A stretch of DNA of 64,000 nucleotides from Camarhynchus parvulus (lineage: Eukaryota > Chordata > Aves > Passeriformes > Thraupidae). The notes below the pieces were generated by a model. The model was not told the DNA's origin and did not search any database. It saw only the letters and a list, made by a program, of their open reading frames with translations. Of the stretch, positions 1-13,400 are shown one piece after another (the first letter of the stretch is position 1; each line of letters begins with the position of its first letter). Made by a program: the position numbers and the translations under genes. Where the stretch lies: positions 20,732,501 through 20,796,500 of the forward strand of contig NC_044572.1 in NCBI RefSeq assembly GCF_901933205.1, written 5' to 3'.

Positions 1-1407
1 TGTGGGTGATCTGTGTATCTTTCTCTTCCTAAGCAAATGTGTAGCTCTGTTCACCATGGAGTTTACTGAAGTGAGAGAAATTCAGCAACTTGCATCTTAA
101 TTGTTGATCACATTTCTTGCATATGTATATATTAATTCAGTTTAAGTTAAGTAAGCTTCTTACAGCACCAATTTTGTGACCTGTATTATTCCTCTAATAG
201 TGAAATATAGTGTTTAGGAGTCCTTTTAGGTATCAATCTATTTTCCTGGGGCAAGTCCAGAAGGAGGATTGGAATTTCTCAGTTCTGCCTGAGACATAAC
301 AGTGTAATCTGGGGTTTTTTTGTGCTTTGAAAATTGCACATGCACACGGACAGTTTATTCTGAAGATTATGTCTATTTTAGCCAAGATCAGAAGGATAAT
401 GTCTTTGAAATGATTTTGTGGATGATAAAGAGACATATCTTGCTGATAAAGGACTGAGTTTACTGAGATGTTATTTGTCAGATTGATTTGTAATTCATAT
501 CATTTGACAGCAGTGACCAGTGGGATAAGATTCTAGTAACTGCACTCATGCAAAGTAGTAGCTTCATGAAAAAAGTCTGTTGATGGTGATAATAATGATT
601 CTGTAAGAAAGTATATCTCACTAAATGTTCTAAGATTGAAAAGAAATCCCTGTAAAGTGGTGCTGATCTGTACAAATGAATTAGTACCTAATGCTAATGA
701 ATTAGTACCTTTGCTAATGAATTAGCAAACCTGTGATGTATATAGGAAACATTTCGAATTTTTTTCTTTATAATATGATGAAAAGAAAAGTCTGTGTATG
801 ACTGATTAATTTAGATACATGTTAAAGCTCTTCTACAAAGCTTTTATTCTTTTTTATGAGCTAATACAAGTATAAGCTAGGGAAACACAGGCCTGGAATC
901 ATTATTATTTTTGTAACCTACATAATCTTTCCAGTTTAGTGTTACAAAATTGATTCCAAAGTTATTCATGTGGGGCTCCATCCTGCTAAATGGTGAACAA
1001 TGGGGCTTTAATTCATAGAAATAATTTAATATATTCAGTGTGAAATAGCAGGGTATTCCCAGAAACCCAGTGGGGGTTTTTTGTTCATTCAGAGCCAAGT
1101 ATGTTCAAAGGCTTTGCTGGACAAGACCAGAATGCTAAAGCCTTTGCAGACTGGGGAGTGGATTTCAGTACTGAAGGCTTCAATTTTAACTTTGCTGTGA
1201 GCTGATGGATTCCAGGGGCAGGCTTCCATTCCTTAGAGCATCTCTGAGGACACTGCCTCTGTGAGCAGGTCCTCCTGTCTGTATGTGAGGCCTTTGCAGA
1301 ATTTCCTTTCTAAACTCAAAGCAAAGTGTCAGCATTCAGTAGAAGAATGTAGCTCAAATGTCAGTCTGCTCTGAGTAATGCACAGGTGTTTCTTTATTCT
1401 TTCTTAG
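1..1407. other. TRDMT1 upstream intron, partial
   Basis: This is the 3' end of the intron before the first TRDMT1 exon in the window. I found no exon here: the preceding coding exon, which should encode the SPPCQPFT region, is not seen. A short direct repeat built on ATGAATTAGTACC lies at 676-725. The rest is AT-rich non-coding sequence. Confidence 0.6.
676..725. repeat. Short tandem repeat, about 21-bp unit
   Basis: The core ATGAATTAGTACC starts at 676 and 697, and its truncated third copy at 717, giving periods of 21 and 20 bases. It is intronic, and I infer replication slippage. Confidence 0.7.
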
Positions 1408-1479
1408 AATTGGCCTGCAAGGTGATGTGTCTGATCCACGGACCAAGAGCTTTCTCTATATCCTTGATATTCTCCCAAG
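1408..1479 (+). CDS. TRDMT1: TRDMT1 coding exon (window exon 1, probably exon 4)
   Basis: The acceptor TTTCTTAG ends at 1407 and the donor GTATAA starts at 1480. The exon begins with the last base of a split Arg codon and encodes IGLQGDVSDPRTKSF, then LYILDILP and the start of another split Arg. It aligns to the segment just after the catalytic PCQPFTR of vertebrate TRDMT1. Confidence 0.95.
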
Positions 1480-4400
1480 GTATAAATGAAGTGCATCCAT
1501 TGTAAAGCCCCTTTTGTAAATAGGCTTTGTTGTAACTAGGTCTTCTATATTTCAGTGAGACAAGATATCTGTAATGTTTTAGAGGGATACTTTTGGTGTT
1601 GTGTTGTATTCTGTGTTTCTTTTCACGTGATCGTATGTAACTTACATATACTTGTATTTTACTAATGCTGTAATCACTTCATTGTTGCTGTTTATGCTTT
1701 CATCGTCTGGTTTCCTTTTCATTGCATGTCTGTTTAAACTGTGCCTACACAGTAAATGAAAAGAAAGAGTTCTTTTCAGTTCAACATCAAATTTACATTG
1801 ATTTTACATAGAAACAGGAGTAGGTAATAGAGTAGTTTGTCTATTAGCCTCATGGAAACATTAAAGGTTTTTAAAATATTGGGTTACAAAAGCTTAGATT
1901 CAACATATAGTCATATTTTGCAGAGGTGCCATTTGAAAATTGGTTTAAGTGTGCTATTGACTGTACAATGCACTGCATCTTGCAACCACTTCTTTCTTAA
2001 AGTCTCTGTTCTTTTTGGTGCTGCTTCTGGACATCTTGGGGCAGATGGTGTATTTTTTGTTTGTAGTACAGTCTCTTGTTTGGAGTAGTAATACTAAAGA
2101 ATTTGAATAGCACTGCATTGTCTGGACAGTGTCCTTGAATTCATCTGTTGTTTTTTGCCTGGTCAGATCCCAGTTCCTAATAAGCCAGCCCTAATTATTT
2201 TTATTAGTGGCAGTCTTGCTTCACCTGGAGACTAGGGCAGCTGTTCCCTATATATTCCTATATTCCTCCATTAGTTCATCTTGCTGTCAGGGTTGGAGAA
2301 GGACAGATGAATGTTTGGTGTCTCTTTTACTCCTGTTTTTTGTTTTGTTTTTTTTTATGAATGCTTTCAACAGAGAAGGAAGCCAGTACCAAAAAGCCTC
2401 TCTTTCAAACTGCTGTTAGCACTGGGAGAAAAGAGTCTTCATCCTTGTTCTGGAAACTATGCAGCCAACAACATTGAATGGAACTGTGTCTTTGTCATGA
2501 GCAGAGAGCAATGACACAGAAGGGCTGAGTGGCTTGGCAGGGCCATACATAAGAAATCTGTGGCAGACAACACAGAACAAAACACAGATTCTGTAGCCGA
2601 GTAAGTTAGACAATTCCTAGGTAAAAAATAGCGGGTATTACTATTCCTCTGCTTCTGTCAGAGACACAAAATTAGGGACAGAATGTGGGTTGTTTAGAAG
2701 TTGCAAAGGATATCTTTTGTGTAACAAGAAATGTAACACAGGTTTCCAGCTGATCTGTTAAAATGAAAATGAAACCAGGCAGATACTGAGTAGGTTAATA
2801 ATTTCTCAGAATAATAGTATCTTCCATATCCTTAAAGGCATCCTGACCTGGGGATTCCTTTCCATTAAACTGAAACATAGTTAAGAGGCTGGCTGCTTTT
2901 GGACATTGTAGTGCATTAATGTGGAAATACTGCTTCCCAAATGCTGTGGACTTAGCTGGATAAACAGCAGAAGCTTTTCCTTCTCAAAACCAAAGCTTTA
3001 GACACTCCAGGACCTATATTTTTATCATGATGATGCAAAGGACCTGGGCTTGGCTGTCTCACTTTTATCTCAACACCCCAGGAGACACTGCTAATGTCCC
3101 TTATCTCCCTGGGGAGGGTTCTTGAAGCAGCACCTACTCTCAGTAGTCATTAGAAGGTTCAACATGATGGCTTCTGTAGAGTTTCTCAATTCCAGTGGAT
3201 TTGTGTTTTACTAAGATAGCGTTTAATGTGTTTTTGAATATGATACATTTGTGAGACATTGAGTATGGAGTACTTCAGCCCCCAAAAAGGAAATTCTTAA
3301 TATAGAAATTATCCCTTTACATTCTAAATTGCTATGGTATGCATGCAGTTTATGAAAAGTGTAAAATAATTTCTCATACCTTGGATGCACTTAGCTTTTG
3401 TTCAGTCTTTTATAATGAAATATTGCTGAAATGAGGCTCAGAGGTAACCTGGGATGTCAAATATTAGAGATAATGGTAAGGACAACTTCAAGATCTAGAA
3501 AGACGTGGGAAGTCCTTGGAGCACCCAGCCAGCAAAGTCCAACCCAGATGGTCCAGATACTGTCTGTTTATTGTGTCCAAGCCATAACCTGACAAAATCC
3601 AATGCTAAAACATCAAAGTGCTGCTTTTACAGAAACATTTTTAATGTTAATATCTATCAAGTACTTAACATTTCCTGTTTGTACAGTGATTACTTGCCTT
3701 ATGATCTGTCCATCCCCTATGAGTGCTTGCATTTCAGGCTGTGCTCTGGATTCATTGATGAAAAAGAAGCTTCATAGTAGTTAATGATGAACAGTGTGGG
3801 TAGACATACCAGCAGGTATATTCTCCATTCCTCTGCAAGGAATTTGGCTGATGCTGCTTTTCTCAGCTTAGTATTAGTTTTTCACTATTATTTTTAGTAT
3901 TTTTAAGTTTGGCATAGTTTCTTGTGAGATGCATTGGTTCTTTTAATTCATATGATGTTTTTAATTGGTCGTAATTAAAAATGTGCTGAAACAAATTCTG
4001 CTGTGATTTGTTCCAGTGCAAGTCCAAAGTCACTAACTTCAGGAAGCATGAGGCTGCTGTCTGGGGGCATTAATATTCTACTTCTGTATGTGGTTCTGAG
4101 ATCCCAGTGTGTGACAGACATTGTGTGTCTACATTAGCCTTATTAGAGAATTAATCAGTGCTACAGAATGTTCCCAGAGACTTGAATCTGAATCATCTAT
4201 GCTTCTAAATTGCTGGAAGAGTCCCTGGCACAGTTTGGATGTGCTCATTTCTCCAGAGATTTAATGTGCTGTTTTTGGAATGTGCCTATTTCCAGACCTT
4301 TGCACTGATCCTGCTAAAGCTGAGACACCTCCTTCACCCCATCAAAATAAAAAAGTCAAGTTTAGAAAAATGAGAATATCTGCAGTTTGAACTCTAAATA

Positions 4401-7400
4401 TGTTGTGTTTCTTAAATCAGTTAAATGAATACTGATTCTGATGTGCTACAATTAAGGTTTATGTGACATTTTGACATTGATTTCAGGTACAAGCACTTGA
4501 AAACAACAGTTTTATGGCTAAGTAGCAATTGGTTTTCCCCCAACAGTTATATTTCGTATTACACACTGAATCTGTTTAATAAAATTACTGTGCTTTAGGA
4601 AATGAAGAGTGATAAACATTTTCAAAAGTACATGCATGGAGTACAAGAGGGTACAGCTGTTAATCCAAACATAGGTGGGGTGTGTGGCTTTTACCAGCAG
4701 TCCACATTTTAAATTCAGTTGTTTTTTTAAGGATGCTAAACTTTAACAGCTAGCATGATGTGGAAATACTTTGATCTTTCTGCTAGCTAACCAGATATGT
4801 GGGTGAATATAATGTACTTTATGTCTTGTTACACTAATTTGCTTTTTTTTTTCCTTGTAGGCTTCAGAAGCTTCCAAAATACCTACTTTTAGAAAATGTT
4901 AAAGGATTTGAGTCCTCTTCTGCAAGGTAAACTGTAGTTAATCTATGCAGGTTTTAGTTTGCAAAAAGGATATATTCTTTAGAAGGAGAAGGGATTTATT
5001 CTTTAGAAGGGGTTTTTATTTCCTAGAGTTGGAGTTAACAAAATAGCTTGAGATGGGACAGGAATTAAATTCTTAAGTTATGAGAAGAACTTACTAGATA
5101 AATGGTTATGTCTCTAAGTGGGTAAAATACAACAGTATTTTAATTTTATTTGATGAGTATTTGATTTGATTTTGTTTGATGATCATGTTTGCTTTAGAAA
5201 AGGTCAGAATTAGTTTTCAAAGAAAACTGATAATAGGTGGTACACTCAGAGGTTTCAGCGGTTGATATATGGCAGGATTCCGTGGTATCTTGTGTTACGG
5301 TCACAGAATAGTCTAGGGGCTTTCTTGAGTGCCTTTGTTGATAGTAGATTATCCCTGATTCAGGGCTGCCATCAAATGGTCCAGAGATGCAGTAAGTATG
5401 TTATATTTGGTTATGGTCTGAAATGTGGAAGAGGAAAGGTGTCACTGCAGTTACCTAATGACAGCAGGAGCACTCTCTTGTGATCAAAGCAGGAGAGAGA
5501 GAGTTGCCATCTTCCTTCTCAGTTCTCGCTGGATCTTTCTGTGTGCTCCTTAAAGCACCAGCTGCCACCCTGCATGTCCTGCTCTTAATCAATATGGCAG
5601 GCAGCTGGGAGGCATGCTCAGCTCTCTCACTGGTTCAGTGTTCATGGTCTTCTCTTGTAGCCCCTGGGATTCCCTGGGCTGTGCCTTGCTGGCCAGTGCT
5701 TGGGACAAGCTGTACTTCAGAAAACACCCCAATTAGGACACTTGTTTGCTCTTAATGACACCTGGGATGCAGTCTCACACGCAATGCTGGGTACAGGTCA
5801 CAGCTCCTGCCTTTTGTATAGTTCTAGCCTAGTGCAGTCTGCATGGAATACAGAAGAAAGGTCTTTTGAAAATTATTTCCCCTACAGTCTCTTTTCATTG
5901 TTTATAAAGCACAGTCCCACCTCACTTTTATAATCAAAGCCAGTGATTTTTGTCATCCCTCAGTTTAGCCTCTCTGTTAGGCTTAGCCAGTGCTGTGTAT
6001 GTGAGCAGAAGGAAGTAGTGAGCTATTTGTAGTGCTTTTAATCTCCTGTTTTATGTTTCCCGATAAAGAGAGTATCTTGCCCTCTAATTAGTTTCCCTGT
6101 TGACACACCACAATTACTTTCCTAGAGATGGGATGTTTTTTGAAGAGGCATTTGCACTGTAGTAAGAATAAGGTGCCTTTGAATGCATAATAGTCTCTAA
6201 CACTGAACTTCATATGTTGTCTCTCAAATTCAGTAATGGATGACAGATCAATAATTTGCTGTCCAATTATTTCAATGAATGCTTTGGCAAATATGATGTG
6301 GAATTTAATCTGTTTATTTAGGATTAAAAAAGGGGCTAAAGACTGTGTGAAGGGAGTAATTGCTTTTTGATTCTTTTTAGGAATGAACTTTTGCAAACAC
6401 TAGCAACATGTGGATTTAAATATCAGGAATTTCTCTTGTCTCCAACATGTGTGAGTACTAAAATTGCTCCAATATTATTTAATAGTTCAAAGCGCGCTGA
6501 GTCCAAGAACATTTGAAAATTCTCTTCTGTATTAGAAAAGAGAGTCATGCCTGAAGCTAAAGATACACTTGAATGAGAAAACCAACTGACATGACTTCTG
6601 ATTTCTTATACTGGCATAATTGTGCTGCTGTTTGTATTCAGATCCTAGTCCCATTGCTTTGCTGCCGTTTGATATTTTTAAGAAGGCGTGAATTTCCACT
6701 GTAACCAGGAAGGTGGTTTTCCCTGCAGGAGCCCCATTGCTTCAGAAGTGCTGTGCCTCTGGGTTTCCCAGCACAGAAAATGTGACTGTTTCTTGTGGGA
6801 GGAGGAGCTTTGTTTCTGTGTTACCCTGGCAACTGAAAAAAAGTTTGAGAGAGATTTCAGATTGTGCAACACTAACTGGAATCAGTGAAGTACCATAAAT
6901 ATTTGAGAGAAGCTAATAGAACATAGCTTGAAAACCAATTGTGGTGGATTTATTTAATTGTTAGGTGTCTTATAATTCCTTGTTTAAAAAAGCAAAGAGA
7001 GACTTTTTTGCTTTTAACAGCAAACAGATTGTACCTGTCCCAAGAAATTCTGAGGCGTGTAAATTTTTCTTCTAGCATCACATAAAATTTTGTTTACATT
7101 CATATTTACAGAGACGGTCAAAACTATGAGATACAGAGAATAATTGCTCACTTGGATCTTTGGAAGTACCTAGGTGTGGAAGTTACAAGTGTGTAGTTAT
7201 TATCAACTAATACCTAGAGAATACCCTGGGAAAAAGGAGGCTTCAGGGTGACCTAATTGCAGTCTTCCAGTATCTGATGGGAGACTACAAGAAAGACAGA
7301 GAGGGACTGTTTACAAGAATCTGCAGTGACAGGACAAGGGGGAATGGATTCAAACTTAAGGAGTAGTATTAGATTAGAATCAGGAGGAAGTTCTTTGTGA

Positions 7401-10400
7401 TGAGGATGGTGAGGCACTGAGGGTTGTGCAGAGAAGCTGTGGATGCCCCATCCCTGGAAGTGTTCAAGGCCAGGTTGGATGGGGCTCTGAGCAACCTGGT
7501 CTAGTGGAAGGTGTCCTTGCCCACAGCAGGGGGCTTGGAACTAGATGACCTTTGAGGTCCCTTCCAACATAAACCATTTTATGAATGTCTGATTCCATGA
7601 ATACTGCTATCTCTGAAGTAATAAAATTTATTAGTGTGTCATAGTTCTGTTACTGCATGTAATGGCAAATAACTTGTATGATGCTATAGACAACTTTTTC
7701 TCTACTATCACATGGACTAAAGACTTCTGAATTTTGATTACAGCTTGGCATTCCCAATTCTAGGCTGCGGTATTTTCTAATTGCAAAGCTTCACCAAGAA
7801 CCATTTTCCTTTCAAGCTCCTGGTCAAGTGAGTCTATCCATATTACTTGAATTTGCTTCATTTCATGAAGATTGAGGGTTAAATTTTCAGTTTAGTGGTG
7901 TATGTTGATAAGTGGAGAAGAATGAGTGATTCCAACAGAAAAGTTAAATTCTGTCTCCTTTTTTCAGCCTGGATATTGAGCTTTGTAAGGATGGATGTGC
8001 ATGTCTGTGGCTTAGATGGCTTTACACATTTGGGAGATGTGTTTTCTAGCCTGATAGTGGGCTAGAAAATATGTCATACTGCTACATTTTTTACACACTT
8101 GGAAAGCTCTTTTTGCAAAGGCAATTATTTGAGGCTGTTCTGACATCATTGCCAATAGGTCAACTAATCTTGATGCTACTGCTTCTGAAATCTTCATGAA
8201 AATAACATCTAAAAGTTACTGTGAGCATCTCAGAAGGAATTCTTACTCTCTGTATGGTTGTTTATTCTTACTCTCTGTCAAGTTGTTTATTAAATACAGT
8301 TCTTTAATTTTATTTTTGTCATAATTTCCTCTTAGATATTGACAAGATTCCCAGATCAGGATCCAGAAGATTTAGTCAAGGAAAAAGTTGCTGACAAAGT
8401 GGGTGAAACCAGTTCTTTGTCCTCTGAGGAGAAGAATCTGGATCCAAACATTGGTGCAGATTGCAGCAGCAAGAAGAGTTTACCAAAAGGGGCCTTTCTG
8501 TTTAAGCTTGAAACAGTAGAAGAGATGGAAAGGAAACATAATCAGGATAATGATTCCTCTATTCAAATGCTACAAGACTTCTTGGAAGAGGAAAATGAAG
8601 AAATGAGTCAATATTTCTTACCACCAAAGTCCTTACTGCGCTATGCTCTCTTGTTAGACATTGTTAAACCCACCTGCCGGAGATCCACGTGCTTTACAAA
8701 AGGGTAAGGTGCCGAGAGAATGTCTTGCTAAATCATGTCCTGAAATTTTAGGTGTATTTTCTTGCTTGTGTCCTGTAAAATCACAGAGAGGTGTTTCATG
8801 CAAAAATCCTAGGCCTTTGAAAGAAATCTCCTTATTTGGTGTGCTTGCTGGTCCAGTGGAATGCCTGCATGAGAATCTGTCTGGGAGAACATCATGTGCC
8901 CACTCCACAAAGGCATTCACAAAAGACAGTTGCCATTTGTTGTTGACCTTCACAGAAGCTTAATTACCCCTGCAGAAATATGGTTCCAGTAGACTGGTAT
9001 AGTGCTGATTCATTAATGAATTTCTTTATATTGCTCAATGAAGTCACAAAGTGTCATGCATGACAGATCCATTCCTCATTAAATCTGTCTCCACTGTACA
9101 TTTTATTGATTTCTTGGATTTTTCAGCTATGTAGATCAGATGATGCTGGAGATTGTCATGAAAGCAGTTAGGTTGCTGCGTTACAAATCATATTTGATGG
9201 AGCAGAAGATCGGTGCTTTTCTGTCTAGTAGTTTTCTGATTTGTACTTTCCAATTTTAAGTTTGACTTCTAGAAGTTGGTGTGTGTTCTGAAACTCTGTG
9301 GACAACTGGTCAGGAGCTTTTCCACTGAATGCATTTATATTGAAACATTCCAGTTGGAGCCTGCAAATTTGTGGGAATTTTTAATACTGATAATTTTTTC
9401 TAATTGGATTGGTCTTTTGAGTTTGCTGAGTGTTTCAGTAAAATGTCTTGGACGATGAGTTAAAGCTAATTGTAACATTTTTTTTTAATTAGGAGAACTT
9501 AGACTGCCAGATTGACAGAATTCCTGCAAATTTTTTTTTATTTTAAAGGTTTAGACAATAAAGATGAAGAAAAAAAATTTCAAAAGTTTGAAATTTGTGC
9601 AATGGGAAAGGTCTTCCCTCAGCTCACATATGTATGTGCCTTTTCTGCCCTCTCTCTTTTGAGTTGAGGTGGGGTCAGCATCTTGTGAAATATCTTTCTT
9701 AACTAGAATAGTCAAAAAACCCTTAGCCAGAATGGTGTCTGATGTGTTTTCTGTATGCCTTAAGTGTCATTGAAAGTAATTGGCCACTTGTGGTTTCTCT
9801 AGAATACGTCATAGTAGTTTGTGGTCATGTTTATCAAAATCACACTGAAGGAGGCTCCTGAGTAGTTAAAATCAAGTCTCTGTACATAGTGGTGGGAAAT
9901 CTGACACCGGGGGAAGGTGAGTCTTAGCCCTCTGCTGATATGGAGGTAGTTGTGGTAGTAGTGCTGTCTGATTTACCATCTTTGTTTTGTTTTTCAAGAG
10001 CCTTTGAGAAGGAAGGTTGCCAACATGTTTCTCAATGTAATCGTCTCATTTAGCTCTGCATTAAGAGAAAGTTTATACTTATATCTCATTAAAGTCATAT
10101 TCTGAGGCCAGAAATAAGTCCCTGCTGTATCTGTTCCAGAAGTTCTGTTTTTATATTTCTCTGAAGCATGAGATCTAGGAAAAAGACCCCTGAATGGGGT
10201 GGAACAGCACTCTGGGTAGTACAGAGAATCCCTCTGCTGCTGTGCCTATCTGGTGTCTTTCTTGTAAGTTGCACTGACCATCAGTTTGAGAGTGGGAGAA
10301 AAATTTCCCTCTTTTCTCTTTGGTTTTCAGGTATTTCTAGCAAGGTTCATGTGATGGAAATAATCTGGATATGCCTTCTCTAGTCCTTTCTATTTCAGGG

Positions 10401-13400
10401 ACCTCAAACACAGATAGTTTATCAGTGATTTTTGCTATACCAGTATGTCTTTTGAGAAGCTTTGGTGGAGTATACAGCAAAATGTAATGGCCTGTAATGC
10501 TTGAGAGATCAAGCAGGTAATTCTGTGTGCCCTTCTGACACTGACTTCCTGGGCACTTAGTGAATGATTGCTGAGGTCTGTGACACTACCAACACCATGG
10601 TTTCTCTTTGGAGTGTGTTTGTGGTTGCTGGAGTTGGGTATTTTAAAGGACATGAAAGGAAATGAAAATCATATCTAACTTCTCTAGATGTAGTTGTTCT
10701 GGACATACTTTAAATTTTTGCTATGCTATTGACAAGAGAAGTGATACCTTTCAAAATTGTGCAAATATCAATCACAGAAGAGCTTTCCTGCTTTGTGGAA
10801 ATTAATTTTTGTCAGTCATAATATACAACACAATATACCCAGAAAAAATACATGTATGAAATGAAAAGATTTTTTTTAAAGCTTACAGAAATAAAAGATA
10901 CAGGGAATCTTGAATCAGATGAAAATTGAAGTCTGTAATTTCTTAAGCTAACTCCTTTCATTGTAACTTGTAATGAAACTTGTAATGAATCTTGTCAGAA
11001 AATCAATACATCATTTTTTTTACTGTGACAAAATTTAATTATGTTCCAGGTCTAAGGTAGGAATGTTAACTTTTCTGTAGTCAGCACTTTCTATAATAAT
11101 AAATAACAATCCAGCTAATATTACATTAGCCATATGCCCACATTTGTATTAAAAAGCCAACACGCACACTCACACACGCACACTCACACACGCACAGCCT
11201 TCTATGCACACAGACATCAATTGGATTTTTTTTGGGGGGGAGGGAGGAATAGGGAGGAATTCTGTACTCTAGTGCCAGTTATTTAGACAAGAATATTTAT
11301 TTTTCCCAATAGAACACTTCAATACCACTCTGAATTTTACCCCATTTATTGATTTTGGTTCAGTTATATTAAACTGAAATATTACCAGATGCTATATAAG
11401 AGGAAGAGCATGAGGATTCCTCAGTGCTGTGTGTGTTACATCGTTAAACCTTGTGTTGGGGAATTTGCAGATTTAAAGATTAAACCAATTAAAGATGATG
11501 TATTTACAAAACAGATTCCACATATATTTAATCTGTAACAGTGTTTAGGTGTTCTGAGGAAGATTTGTAACCACTTTGTTTTAAAACTAGTGCTGCTCTG
11601 GCTGTTAGTGGCAGAACTAATTGTAGCTTTTTCAGCCGAGGATGGAATACTCAAGATTGAGCCATTCTGGGTCATTGTGTCTGTGCTGAAGGGAGAGTGT
11701 TCTTTTATTCACTGTGGAATTAGAGAGGCTTGAAACATAACTTGTGCCATTCTTTAGGAATGGGTCCCAAGTGGAACAAAAGACCTTTATTGTTGTTACC
11801 AATTGTCTTTACAGTTGTACAGATAAAACTAGAGAAGAGTGTCTGTTAATAATTGATGCAGACCACATCCCTCTAATGCAGGGGATCTTCTGAAGTTCTT
11901 CTGCAGGGCAAAGAACTTGAGTTGTCTTGACTAACTCTCTTTCTGTTCAGAATGTTCAAACTGCCATAGTTAGACCAACAGAGCATGTTTCTGAAAGCCC
12001 ATAATTATATTTAAATGATAGCCTTGAAGAAACAGCAGAGTAAACATGTTGTTAAGCAATCAACCACAAAACATGCAGAATAGTTATCAGTGGTTTCAGA
12101 ATGCAAATTTACTTACTGTTTACTTGGATTTAAATTTTTTTCTTCTTTCTTTCTTTCTTTTACTGCTCTGCAGAGATGCCTGGCCATCCCCCTTCCTTCA
12201 GTGGAAAATCCACAAGCAACCAGAAGTTAAACCTGACTGAACCTGACTGAACCACTTTGTTTCTAATGCTTTCACATGAAAGCTGGAGGCTCACACTACT
12301 GGTCCTCCTTTTAATAAGGAGAGCTAATTTGAACCTCTGGGACTATTTGACCTATAAGACATTTTGCCCTAATGTAAAATTGGTTTAGGCAGTGTAGATT
12401 TTTTTTTTTTTTTTTTGGTGGTCCTATGCTTGAATTCCTTGGTTTTGTGTAGTTGCCATGTATAAGACACTAGTGTGGATAAACCCTTGAGCACTGAGGG
12501 CAGGCTCATCCCCAGAGGGCACATTCAGAGGGTTCTGCACTCCAGGGGTTAGCAGAGTTTATAACAAGATTTTCTGCTTTATCTATTCAGGATCCTGTTT
12601 GTTCATGAAGGGAAAGAAACCTGAGTAACCTCCCTGCACCTTTGCAATTGTCAGTGCCATGAAATACAGTGAAAATATTAATTTAAGATTGTTATTGTTG
12701 TTAAGGTATGGACACTATGTAGAAGGGACCGGCTCCGTTCTGCAGACAGCAGTAGATGTACAGGTAAGTGTGTAGTCTAACATATTAGAATGACAAAAAC
12801 TTTAGACTTTTTTCAAAGCTTGGGTTTTTTCTGTCTTCTCCTTTGTTATTCTGAATGTTATAAGATAAAAATCGTTTAAATGTGTATTTTATGGCAGCTG
12901 AGTTTCCAGTTTGTGTTCCTAGACGAGTTTGTTTAGACCAAAATTATATCAGTGTCTCTCTGCAAGGAGAATATGAGTTGCTATTATTTTTATCTGTCAT
13001 GTCAAACAGAATTTTCACAGAGGTATGTGAAAACCTTAAAAATTACTAGTTCTGTGGAGAACCTACAGTACAGTGTTATGAATCAAGGGCTGGCTTTTGT
13101 ATGCACATAATTCAGTAAATATTATCAGATGTTTAACATTTTTGAATTTCAAAATTATTTATCTGTGAAGAGTATTTTGAAAAGTTCTACTATTGATAGA
13201 ATAGTAGAATAGGTTCATGACAAGTAGTATTTGGGCCTTGGGGAAGGTAATAAATGTACTGGTTAATCACCATTCAGAGATACTTTTCACAAAGCCTGTG
13301 TTGTACACAAGCCCTTCCTCCTGCACTTCTGTGCTGTTCACTAATATTATAGGGCATTTCTAAGCATAAGAGGAATGCAGCTCTGGAATTCAGGATAATC

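Larger units (their letters stand above)
8704..12705. other. TRDMT1 intron with a CA-rich microsatellite and poly-T tract
   Basis: A 4.0 kb intron. It holds a CA/GCACACTC-type simple repeat at about 11159-11197, a CTTT-rich tract near 12139-12160 and an 18-base T run at 12399-12416. I see no exon. The acceptor is TTAAG, an AAG type. Confidence 0.75.
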
